Source: an archaeon
GTDB taxonomy: Archaea; Asgardarchaeota; Hermodarchaeia; Hermodarchaeales; Hermodarchaeaceae
DNA: 9,143 nucleotides
NCBI GenBank assembly: GCA_016550415.1
Contig: JABXGU010000295.1
Coordinates: forward strand, 1-9,143
Reading direction: 5' to 3'
Within the stretch, counting starts at the first letter, position 1. Each line of letters starts with the position of its first letter. The notes under the pieces were generated by a model. That model saw only the letters and a program-made list of their open reading frames with translations, did no database searches and was not told the origin of the DNA. Both the position numbers and the translations under genes were made by a program. Shown piece by piece: positions 1 through 6,687 of the stretch.

Positions 1-56
1 ATGGTGAAATGAACCAGAAAAAAAGGGAAATCTATTAACAAAGATGAAATCTTAGA

Positions 57-66
57 TTTTTATATT
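57..66 (+). promoter_or_regulatory. candidate TATA box for the coiled-coil/giant-protein operon
   Basis: TTTTTATATT is the best archaeal-type TATA element upstream of the 296 gene. Transcription starting about 25 bases downstream would leave a leader of roughly 205 bases. The rest of bases 1-295 holds no convincing gene. A short open frame enters from the left edge and stops at 36-38 (TAA); it may be the last codons of an upstream gene, but eleven codons are too few to support this. CAGGGT at 67-72 and ACCCTG at 95-100 are inverted copies that could form a weak hairpin. Confidence 0.25.
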
Positions 67-281
67 CAGGGTGAATTGAATATTGGAAATAAAAACCCTG
101 CTTAATGCAATTTACGAGTGATTCATATTCTTAGAAAGGCTAGGACTATACGGTGTGTAGTTCTTCCTCCTGTGAACCATAGTTCGAGTAGATTTTGATT
201 GGGGAAGAAGGACTTTTATCTGCGTTAAGAGATACATCTGAGTTAGATTCCTCGCTGAAAAAGTCAGCAAGACATCACGAT

Positions 282-289
282 TCGGAGGG
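282..289 (+). promoter_or_regulatory. ribosome binding site of the 296 gene
   Basis: CGGAGGGA lies 6-10 bases before the ATG at 296 and matches the anti-Shine-Dalgarno end of 16S rRNA. It fixes the start of the coiled-coil gene. Confidence 0.6.
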
Positions 290-295
290 AAGAGT

Positions 296-1039
296 ATGTC
301 TAAAAAGAAGAAAGGGGAAACACCCCCATCACGCAAGAAGCCAGGGCAACCTTCTAAACCTGATGATGTGGAATCAGACGAGAGAGTTATCAGAGTAAGA
401 GAGAGGTTTTCCCGTGCAGAAGCAAGAATGAAGATGTTTGATCGGTTATCGGTTGACATCGAGTCCAAATTGAAGGAAGAAAGGAAAGGTCCCCGACCCG
501 TGTTATCAAACATTGAGCGGGAGATCCACCGTGTCGAGCGGGACTGGAATGCATCACAACGGAAACTAGAAGACTTGAAGATGCAAAGCAGGATTCGCAA
601 GGTAGAAATCGCAAAAGCAGAAGAAGAATTCCGCCAACAGATTCACAAGGATGTGGATCTCGAGCACCCAGCAGAATTAGACCCTGCCCAACTGGAATCC
701 GCAAAGAAGATGTTGGAAGAAAAAGTAAAACGCATTACAGAAGCGATTGGCAAGTATGAGCAGGAAATCCCGGTGTTAATACAAGAGGAGCTTGCCCAAC
801 GAGGTCGCTTGGAACATCTAAGGATAGAAAGGGAGTCCATCAAATCAGGTTTCCGCGATCTTCCCATCGAGAAAGACCCTCGAATGACGAGCTTTCTCAA
901 GGAACAGCGCAAGCAAAAGAAGGAATACAAAGACTTGAAGGTCGAAATGGAAGCTACCATTTCCAAAGTAAAGGGAGAACGAGGACAGCAACCAAAACGC
1001 CCAACTGACCGGAGTCCAAGAGGGAAAGGTGACAATTAG
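296..1039 (+). CDS. highly charged coiled-coil protein, function unknown
   Basis: This 247-residue protein matches no family I recognise. Residues 1-25 are lysine- and proline-rich and probably disordered (MSKKKKGETPPSRKKPG). Residues about 28-120 and 131-190 are heptad-like stretches rich in E, K, R and L, broken by a proline-containing linker near 121-130 (HPAELDP). A further short helix covers about 198-230, and the C-terminus is basic and disordered. There is no signal peptide or membrane segment, so it is expected in the cytoplasm. The ATG at 296 is chosen because GGAGGGA precedes it. The TAG stop overlaps the ribosome binding site of the giant repeat gene, 14 bases before that start. 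An adaptor or scaffold role for the giant protein is inferred from context only. The coding potential is clear and the function is unknown. Confidence 0.85.
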   Translation: MSKKKKGETPPSRKKPGQPSKPDDVESDERVIRVRERFSRAEARMKMFDRLSVDIESKLKEERKGPRPVLSNIEREIHRVERDWNASQRKLEDLKMQSRIRKVEIAKAEEEFRQQIHKDVDLEHPAELDPAQLESAKKMLEEKVKRITEAIGKYEQEIPVLIQEELAQRGRLEHLRIERESIKSGFRDLPIEKDPRMTSFLKEQRKQKKEYKDLKVEMEATISKVKGERGQQPKRPTDRSPRGKGDN

Positions 1040-1043
1040 GAGG
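1038..1043 (+). promoter_or_regulatory. ribosome binding site overlapping the upstream stop codon
   Basis: AGGAGG begins inside the TAG stop of the coiled-coil gene and lies 10 bases before the ATG at 1054. The overlap suggests translational coupling of the two genes. Confidence 0.65.
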
Positions 1044-1053
1044 AGTTAATGAA

Positions 1054-4000
1054 ATGAGTTTAACCACATTAGAAACCCAAATCCGCGACAACATCGCCGC
1101 CAACGCAGGCACCCTCGTTCTTGCCGGAATTCAACAACCAGCAATGGAACATCTTTTAGAAAAGATCGCCGCCGCCCTTACACTGGGAGACCCAGACATT
1201 GTTGTCAAGGACAAGTCTTTGGAAATCACAGGAACAATCGATTTACCAATTATCTCGAAAATCCAAGTGAAGCTCTGTTTTGAATTCGAAGATGAAGTAG
1301 GTATCGAGACATGTACCCTTCAATTTATAACCAGTTCAAAGGATGTAGGAGACCTTGCAGTGGAACTCGGAGGGCAAGTCCTCAATGCCTTGAAATCTGA
1401 TGCCAGCGTGCCCTTGATAAGTTTCTCTCAGGTCGTTTTTACTTACAAGCCAGTGACCAAACAAACTACTCTGGAGATCAAGTCGACAGATCCGTGGACG
1501 CCAGTGGGAGAATCATTAAACATCACCATTCGTGATATAAGCATCAAAATCAGCAAGTCAGAAGAAGAGGGGGGACCTAGCGAAGGTACCGGTGCGACAC
1601 TCAAGGAAATGAAATATACCGGCAAGCTTTCAGGAACGCTCTATGTTGGTCAAGCGTCGATGGAGATTTCTGCTTCTTTCCCCGATCTTGTCTTGGAAAT
1701 CGAAATTAAGAATCTCGATTTTGCCACACTGTTTTCCGACCTTGGCCTTACCGATGTATCTGACTTTTTGAAATCACTTACACCCGTCGAAACGCCAGTA
1801 TTCGATATCCACCTTGACTACATGGCAGCAACGAAAGCATTCTCGTTGAAGGCATCGACCGCAGGGGAATGGAAAATACTGGAGAGCCCTGCCATCTTCC
1901 TCAAACCGTCCATCCATGTCAATAGGTATATTCCCGCCCCTGGTAAACAACCGGTCGTAAACACGAATCTATCAGGTTCAATCAAGATCGGAAAGATGGT
2001 GGTCGATGTTTCTGCAACATTCCCGAATATCGAGTTTTCCGTTGATGTGTATGACCTTGATTTCTCCTCGCTTTTTTCAGACTTGGGCCTCACAGAGGTT
2101 TCTAATTTCTTGAATGGCTTACCACCGGTAAGCGCGTCCCCAGCGTTCGATATTCATTTTTATTATGTGCCCAAAACGAAAGCATTCTTTTTCAAGATGA
2201 TGACAAGTGACGATTGGATGATTGTGGAGCAACCAGCGATCTCGCTTAATCCTGTCATCATGATAACGCGGGAGCCCGTTGAAGACGCTGTGACTCAACC
2301 ACCCATTTCCACCACCCTTCAAGGGAGTCTCAAGATGGGCATGATTACAGCCGAGGTTACTGCAACATTTCCAAATCCAACCATCACGGTTAATATCCAG
2401 GATCTTGGCATCACCTCCCTGATTTCCAGCCTTGGCTTACCCGAAGTGTCCAGTTTTATCAATTCAGCAACCCCGATCTCGAGTCCCCTGTTCGATATCG
2501 ATTTAGAATACAAACCTAGCACAGGAGCTTACACACTGCAAGTAACCACTGACGGGGAGTGGAGGCTGGTAGAAGGCTTGAACATATCCATCACCCCGGT
2601 TATCACGGTGAAACGAAAAGGAAGAACAACCGCAAAACCCACTCCCCAACCCAAACTCACCCTTGACGGAAAAATCAAGATAGGTTCCACTAATATCGAC
2701 TTTTCCATTCTAACCATTGACTTGGAACAAATGCTCAAGGCAAAAACCACCTTGGATTTCCAAGCGATTGCAGCCGATCTCGGAATCGCACCCCTTCAAG
2801 ATTTAATCGCAAGCTTCTCCCCACCCTCAGGCTTAGCAGTGGACCTCTCAATCTTGTATAATCTCAAGACCAAAGAATTTACCATTGATATCGCATCAGA
2901 GACAGGATTTACGGTACCGATTTACAACTTCTCCATCAGCAAAGTGAAGATTAAAGTCGCGCAGAAATTGAACGCTCAAAACCTGAAGGTCTTTTCCGTC
3001 GACATGGAAGGGACTTTCAATGTGGGCGATTTACCAATAATCATCGGTTGCACATTTCCTGGGGAGTTTACTCTAAAAGCCAGTGTTCCAATCTCAGTTG
3101 ATCTATCAACCTTCGTAGGAAATTGCCTCCAAGTTTTCAAGATTCCAGTGCCACCGGGCTTAGCGCAAATAGGGATCCTAAAACTCACAAAGGTTGAGTT
3201 AGAGATTGCCCCGAAGAAACCGCTCTTTTCAGCGTTGGTCACTACGAAATCCGGTGTCGTCGAGTTTGTCGTCAAGAAAAATCCCGACACGGGAAAATGG
3301 ATGGTAATCCTTGCCTTAGCTATGGACATCAACAATACGTTCAGCATGATGAATGCACCCCAGCTTCCCGAACATGTATCGAATGCGGTCTCGTCTCCTG
3401 TGCTTGTACTTTCAAATGAAGACTTTCAAATATCCGCCGACTTATCCAAACAACCGTTACAAACCGTGAAACTTACCAAGGACATCGTCAAAGGGATTAA
3501 CTTTCAAGCATCATTCCACGATGACCTGATCACAAATTTGTTGAATGTTGAGGCTCTGAACATAGCTGGAAGCATTGGGATTAGCCCATTCTCGCTCGAG
3601 TTGCTGGCAACATCAACAATGTATGTTAACCTCGGAGATGTTCTCTTTCTAAAAGGATTCATTTTCGGGATTAGGTATGCAGCTACAGAGTTCATGGTCC
3701 AAGTAGGCGCAAATGTAGATTTACGAATCGGCGAGGAACTTTTGCCTTTAACATGCACAATCCGCTTGGAACTCGATCCTGCGCCGTCATTAATGCTCTC
3801 AGCCTATATGAGGGAGGAATGGAAGGAACCATTTGGTTTGAAGGGAATCACCCTGAACAATCTTGGAGTGGACTTGGGTTTCACGGTGCCTTTCGTCCCA
3901 GAGTTTGGTATTATGGCAGGGGTGACCATTGGATCCTTTACTGGAAGCGCAGCAGTCTACTTGAGTGGCCCGGTACTCCAATTGTTGAGCATAGAGTTCA

Positions 4001-5451
4001 ACGAGTTAAACATTGGTACCATCGTTCGTTCACTCCTGGCAGGGGTTGCAGAAATCATTCCGGATCCATTCTTCACCGTCTTAGACGGGATCACAATGGA
4101 GGATGTGAAGTTTCACTATGCACTAATCAATACCACCGTTGGCGGAATCAAATACAAAGCGGGCTTTAACATGAAAGCTACGCTAGTCTTTTTCGATTTC
4201 AGGATTTCCGCAGAAGCATTGTTGGATCTGGAAGATGGGATACATATTCATGCAGCAATCGATCCTATCAACATTACATCAAATGGGTTCGAGATAATCA
4301 AACTCACCAACGCAACTGATCCGAGCCAGGGAGCTATGCTAGACTTGGACCTTCGGAGATCAAGCAAAGTTCAACTGGAGGTTTCTGGAGCGATAAGCCT
4401 TCTTGGAGAGCTCATTCAAGGTCTAGTAGATATTGATGTAGATGATCAGGGATTCTATTTGTTGGCTAGCTGCCAAATCATCGATTTGTTCTCAGCATCT
4501 TTGGAAGTGTCTGGTCCCAGTCTTGCCAATCTCCTGGATGGTTCGTTTACGGGTATTTATCTGAGGGCCTATTTGAAAACCAACTTTCTCGACTATGTAC
4601 GCCAGGAAATCCTGCAATTCATCCAGAATGTGACCGAATCTGCAGTCACTGGATTAAATAATGCCCAGAACGCATTAATTGCAGCCCAAGCGGAGATCGA
4701 AAACTGGGACCTGCTAATCACCAACATGATAAAGGTCGTCGAGCAAGAGCAGAATGCAGTGATACCCCCCTTGGTAGCTGCACAAAATGCCGTGACTGCT
4801 ACCCAAAACGAGCTCAACAAGATCGAGGCGCAAATAGGAAGCATCCAATCCCGGATAAACACGCTCAATGCCGAAATCCATTGGTGGAATAATTGGTACA
4901 ACGCAGCCCCGTGGTGGGAAAAACCATGGAGGTGGCCACGTATTGTATCTGAGGTGGGCTGGCGCTCAGCTGAAATAACAGCGCATTACGGCACAATCGT
5001 TACCTTGCTAGTAACCCGGGCAGCAGCGTGGGCCACTCTAGAAATCGCGAAGACGGGTTTGAAAATCGCCGAATCAATCGTAGTTATATCCGACCCATCG
5101 CTCGACCCACGGGTAGTTGCGCTTGCAGCGTCTCGTGCCGTTGCATGGACAACGTTGAAGGTCGCAGAAGCAGCAATCGTCGCCGCAAAGGCAGTCGTAT
5201 CGGGATTCTCCTCTCTAACCCAATTCATCGTGGCGTGGGGATTGGGAGGGGCATTCAACATCACATCTGCCAGCTTTGAAGCTGATTTCAACAATGTGAA
5301 AGGTCACATAGTTACGCTCAGCGCCGACATCGTGTTCATAGGGATATCTAGGAATGTAACGTTTTCATTTAATTTTGATGATCCTATCTCGAGTGTTCAA
5401 AACCTTGGTTTGGAGATACTGAAAAACGCGGGGATAGATGCACCTCTTTGA
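1054..5451 (+). CDS. giant cytoplasmic beta-repeat protein with C-terminal coiled coil
   Basis: This 1465-residue protein has no signal peptide or obvious membrane helix. Modules of about 115 residues start near residues 58, 192, 306, 422, 537 and 651. A typical module has a G-x-I-x-I-G strand, a V-S-A-x-F-P strand, an LFSDLGL helix, S-P-x-F-D-I, T-K-A-F, a tryptophan and a final P-x-I-x-V strand. The F-D-I motif falls at 250, 365 and 480, and W at 273, 388 and 503. Residues about 700-1175 stay beta-rich. Residues 1178-1275 form a coiled coil, 1277-1303 hold eight tryptophans, and 1321-1344 and 1360-1382 are two copies of one helix. A beta-rich tail ends the protein. From memory it recalls very large DUF6603-type proteins of bacteria and fungi, which I could not check. 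Alternating hydrophobic strands could build a rod or lipid-binding groove; this is inference. It is translated after the coiled-coil gene, probably coupled to it. Confidence 0.9.
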   Translation: MSLTTLETQIRDNIAANAGTLVLAGIQQPAMEHLLEKIAAALTLGDPDIVVKDKSLEITGTIDLPIISKIQVKLCFEFEDEVGIETCTLQFITSSKDVGDLAVELGGQVLNALKSDASVPLISFSQVVFTYKPVTKQTTLEIKSTDPWTPVGESLNITIRDISIKISKSEEEGGPSEGTGATLKEMKYTGKLSGTLYVGQASMEISASFPDLVLEIEIKNLDFATLFSDLGLTDVSDFLKSLTPVETPVFDIHLDYMAATKAFSLKASTAGEWKILESPAIFLKPSIHVNRYIPAPGKQPVVNTNLSGSIKIGKMVVDVSATFPNIEFSVDVYDLDFSSLFSDLGLTEVSNFLNGLPPVSASPAFDIHFYYVPKTKAFFFKMMTSDDWMIVEQPAISLNPVIMITREPVEDAVTQPPISTTLQGSLKMGMITAEVTATFPNPTITVNIQDLGITSLISSLGLPEVSSFINSATPISSPLFDIDLEYKPSTGAYTLQVTTDGEWRLVEGLNISITPVITVKRKGRTTAKPTPQPKLTLDGKIKIGSTNIDFSILTIDLEQMLKAKTTLDFQAIAADLGIAPLQDLIASFSPPSGLAVDLSILYNLKTKEFTIDIASETGFTVPIYNFSISKVKIKVAQKLNAQNLKVFSVDMEGTFNVGDLPIIIGCTFPGEFTLKASVPISVDLSTFVGNCLQVFKIPVPPGLAQIGILKLTKVELEIAPKKPLFSALVTTKSGVVEFVVKKNPDTGKWMVILALAMDINNTFSMMNAPQLPEHVSNAVSSPVLVLSNEDFQISADLSKQPLQTVKLTKDIVKGINFQASFHDDLITNLLNVEALNIAGSIGISPFSLELLATSTMYVNLGDVLFLKGFIFGIRYAATEFMVQVGANVDLRIGEELLPLTCTIRLELDPAPSLMLSAYMREEWKEPFGLKGITLNNLGVDLGFTVPFVPEFGIMAGVTIGSFTGSAAVYLSGPVLQLLSIEFNELNIGTIVRSLLAGVAEIIPDPFFTVLDGITMEDVKFHYALINTTVGGIKYKAGFNMKATLVFFDFRISAEALLDLEDGIHIHAAIDPINITSNGFEIIKLTNATDPSQGAMLDLDLRRSSKVQLEVSGAISLLGELIQGLVDIDVDDQGFYLLASCQIIDLFSASLEVSGPSLANLLDGSFTGIYLRAYLKTNFLDYVRQEILQFIQNVTESAVTGLNNAQNALIAAQAEIENWDLLITNMIKVVEQEQNAVIPPLVAAQNAVTATQNELNKIEAQIGSIQSRINTLNAEIHWWNNWYNAAPWWEKPWRWPRIVSEVGWRSAEITAHYGTIVTLLVTRAAAWATLEIAKTGLKIAESIVVISDPSLDPRVVALAASRAVAWTTLKVAEAAIVAAKAVVSGFSSLTQFIVAWGLGGAFNITSASFEADFNNVKGHIVTLSADIVFIGISRNVTFSFNFDDPISSVQNLGLEILKNAGIDAPL
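1225..3010 (+). repeat. tandem protein-level modules, period about 115 codons
   Basis: Six diverged modules are encoded in tandem. Their opening strands sit at residues 58 (ITG), 192 (LSG), 306 (LSG), 422 (LQG), 537 (LDG) and 651 (MEG), giving spacings of 134, 114, 116, 115 and 114. Modules 2-4 are most alike; the first, fifth and sixth are degenerate, and the first carries an extra acidic, glycine-rich loop near 167-183. The DNA itself has diverged, so this is an old duplication and not a recent DNA repeat. The end given is where the sixth module opens. Confidence 0.8.
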
Positions 5452-5555
5452 TATTCCCAGTTGCCGAAGAAGCAAGGGCAGTACTGCCGGAAGTTCCCAC
5501 TGTTACCAGCGTTACCAGAGGGCTTGAACACTTCATAGAAAGGGGTGAGAGCTAG
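5448..5555 (+). CDS. possible 35-residue ORF overlapping the giant gene's stop
   Basis: A TTG at 5448 overlaps the TGA stop of the giant gene (TTGA) and opens a 35-codon frame ending in TAG at 5553-5555. The translation reads like protein (MIFPVAEEARAVLPEV, then a helix-like end GLEHFIERGES). The start is weak: GGGGAT at 5430-5435 is the only ribosome-binding candidate and is rather far away. It could be a coupled small protein, the remnant of a longer gene, or chance. No family is recognised. Confidence 0.25.
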   Translation: MIFPVAEEARAVLPEVPTVTSVTRGLEHFIERGES

Positions 5556-5648
5556 ATGCAATACGAAATTCCAAGACTAAAAAAGAATACCAGGAGTGTT
5601 AGTCACTACCACTTAACACGTGTTAGGAAACACTTATGCCTTCTTTAA
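5556..5648 (+). CDS. possible 30-residue basic small protein
   Basis: An ATG follows directly after the TAG of the preceding small ORF, in the same frame, and is preceded at good spacing by AGGGGTGAG (5541-5549). The product would be 30 residues, basic and histidine-rich (MQYEIPRLKKNTRSVSHYH...), ending in TAA at 5646-5648. The ribosome binding site is its main support. It carries the 12-bp palindrome at 5614-5625 inside it, so the stretch may instead be regulatory DNA. No family is recognised. Confidence 0.25.
   Translation: MQYEIPRLKKNTRSVSHYHLTRVRKHLCLL
5614..5625. promoter_or_regulatory. 12-bp perfect palindrome, candidate operator
   Basis: TAACACGTGTTA reads the same on both strands and lies 28 bases before the TATA-like box of the 5684 gene. 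CACTTA occurs on each side of it (5610-5615 and 5631-5636). Its place suggests a dimeric regulator site, or a hairpin at the end of the giant operon's transcript. There is no direct evidence for either. Confidence 0.35.
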
Positions 5649-5653
5649 TACGG

Positions 5654-5660
5654 TATATAT
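5654..5660 (+). promoter_or_regulatory. TATA box of the 5684 gene
   Basis: TATATAT is centred 27 bases before the GTG at 5684, the usual distance from an archaeal TATA box to the transcription start. Transcription and translation could therefore start at about the same base, giving a leaderless mRNA. Confidence 0.5.
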
Positions 5661-5683
5661 CTGGGTAGGGCACGGCAACGACC

Positions 5684-6049
5684 GTGGGCCCAGCTGTGGA
5701 GAGCTTGAGCACCGAAGAATATGCTGCGAAAATTCGTGGCTATGTCCGCGAAGCGCGTAAAAAGAAAGCCCTTCAGGATTTTTACACAGCAGGTATGCTT
5801 TATCAGCGTGCAGCTAAACTTGCCCACAAGGCGAATCGATCTCCCAGGAAATACGAGTCACAGGCACTCGCGTGTTTTGAGATGCAGCTTCAGAGTAGTT
5901 TAGGGGATGAAGAGTTTTCGAAGGCAGCGGATACTTTGGAGAAAATCGCGAAAATGTATGAGGAGAGCGGGGACACTCAGCTCGCTACCGAGCTTCGTCT
6001 GCAGGCTAGTTACCTTCGCCTTCGGGGTATTGAAACCATGGTTTCATAG
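5684..6049 (+). CDS. small all-helical TPR/SNAP/MIT-like protein
   Basis: This 121-residue soluble protein appears to be a bundle of antiparallel helices. Visible helices are about 10-27 (EEYAAKIRGYVREARKKK), 31-49 (DFYTAGMLYQRAAKLAHKA), 54-73 (a Y/A/F-rich segment), 76-94 (EFSKAADTLEKIAKMYEES) and 97-118. Small and aromatic residues (A, Y, L) recur at the spacing seen in TPR-type, alpha-SNAP-like and MIT-type helical repeats, so a protein-protein interaction role is likely. The GTG start is chosen because TATATAT is centred 27 bases upstream and no strong ribosome binding site exists; an in-frame GTG at 5696 is the alternative. It stands alone, after a 232-base gap, and converges on the membrane pair with 20 bases between stops. 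The exact family and partner are unknown. Confidence 0.8.
   Translation: MGPAVESLSTEEYAAKIRGYVREARKKKALQDFYTAGMLYQRAAKLAHKANRSPRKYESQALACFEMQLQSSLGDEEFSKAADTLEKIAKMYEESGDTQLATELRLQASYLRLRGIETMVS
6031..6046. repeat. 16-bp perfect palindrome at a gene end
   Basis: TGAAACCATGGTTTCA is fully self-complementary. It encodes the last residues of the helical protein and directly precedes its TAG stop. A further TGAAACC lies at 6058-6064. It sits between two converging genes, so it might help end transcripts from both sides. However, no T-rich tract follows it on either strand, so a terminator call is not supported. Confidence 0.4.
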
Positions 6050-6069
6050 CTCTGATGTGAAACCGAAGC

Positions 6070-6687
6070 CTAATCTCCACTTCGTTCACCTATGACTACA
6101 ATAAAAATAAGCACCAAACCAACAGCAACAAGGACATCACTGACTTGATGCAAAAACAAGGATTCAATTATAATTAATCCGAAAAGGGCTGTAAAGCAAG
6201 GGATTCCGGAACTAATACTAGAGCACTGAAGTTGTGATGTAAATGCAATATTCATGAAGAGTACGGCAAATCCCAGAGAAAAGAGCCCAATTAGTCCGAG
6301 GATGACCAGTACAGGAGTTTTACTTAACCAGTCTCGTAGGTGTGAGAACACTTGAAACCATTTCAGGTTATGGGTTTCTTGATCTGGAGTAGCTTGGGGG
6401 CTACGATGCAGGAGTAGGGTTAACCCCATGAGAATCATGCCAATAACGAAGAGGAAAATTCCTAGGTAATGCCAGAGGTCTGGAAATACTCGGAAATAAG
6501 GGAAAAGGGACCACTGGATAATAATCCGGTAACGTAAAGCAAAGATGGCCTCGTCGAGACAGATCCAGACCGCGAAACTAATGATGAAAAATGGAATGAA
6601 TGCCAGAGAGTAGAAAATCCAATCGTATTTAATGGTCTGAAATCGTTGGAGCCTGTCACGCCAGGAAGATTGCTCTTGAGTTCCCAT
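6070..6687 (-). CDS. four-helix membrane protein, second of a paralogous pair
   Basis: This 205-residue integral membrane protein has helices (counted from the ATG) at about 23-45, 71-93, 124-147 and 180-200, with a further hydrophobic stretch near 166-178 that may be re-entrant. The first and second halves resemble each other. Each has a helix ending in A-V-x-x-x-x-x-x-A-I/F, an outer loop of about 25 residues, and a helix opened by L-W/H-x-x-x-G/S (LWHYLG, LHQVSD). The same unit occurs twice in the gene just upstream. The ATG at 6687 is preferred to the GTG at 6690 because GGAGG (6700-6696) is 8 bases away. The start overlaps the upstream TGA, so translation is likely coupled. No catalytic or transport motif is visible and the family is not recognised. 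Confidence 0.8.
   Translation of the reverse strand: MGTQEQSSWRDRLQRFQTIKYDWIFYSLAFIPFFIISFAVWICLDEAIFALRYRIIIQWSLFPYFRVFPDLWHYLGIFLFVIGMILMGLTLLLHRSPQATPDQETHNLKWFQVFSHLRDWLSKTPVLVILGLIGLFSLGFAVLFMNIAFTSQLQCSSISSGIPCFTALFGLIIIESLFLHQVSDVLVAVGLVLIFIVVIGERSGD

Noticed and set aside
67..100. Inverted repeat CAGGGT/ACCCTG
   Set aside because: Six base pairs around a 22-base loop are expected by chance and are not a convincing hairpin.
160..215. tRNA-like TTCGA near 183
   Set aside because: No acceptor stem or cloverleaf pairing could be built around it.
112..600. 162-codon minus-strand open frame over the leader and the coiled-coil gene
   Set aside because: It overlaps a better-supported gene with a good ribosome binding site, and its translation is serine-rich without domain features.
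643..1035. 130-codon minus-strand open frame
   Set aside because: It is fully antisense to the coiled-coil gene, cysteine- and serine-rich, and typical of a shadow frame.
3753..4169. 138-codon plus-strand open frame inside the giant gene
   Set aside because: It lies wholly within the giant gene in another frame, with a W, R and H-rich composition and no ribosome binding site.
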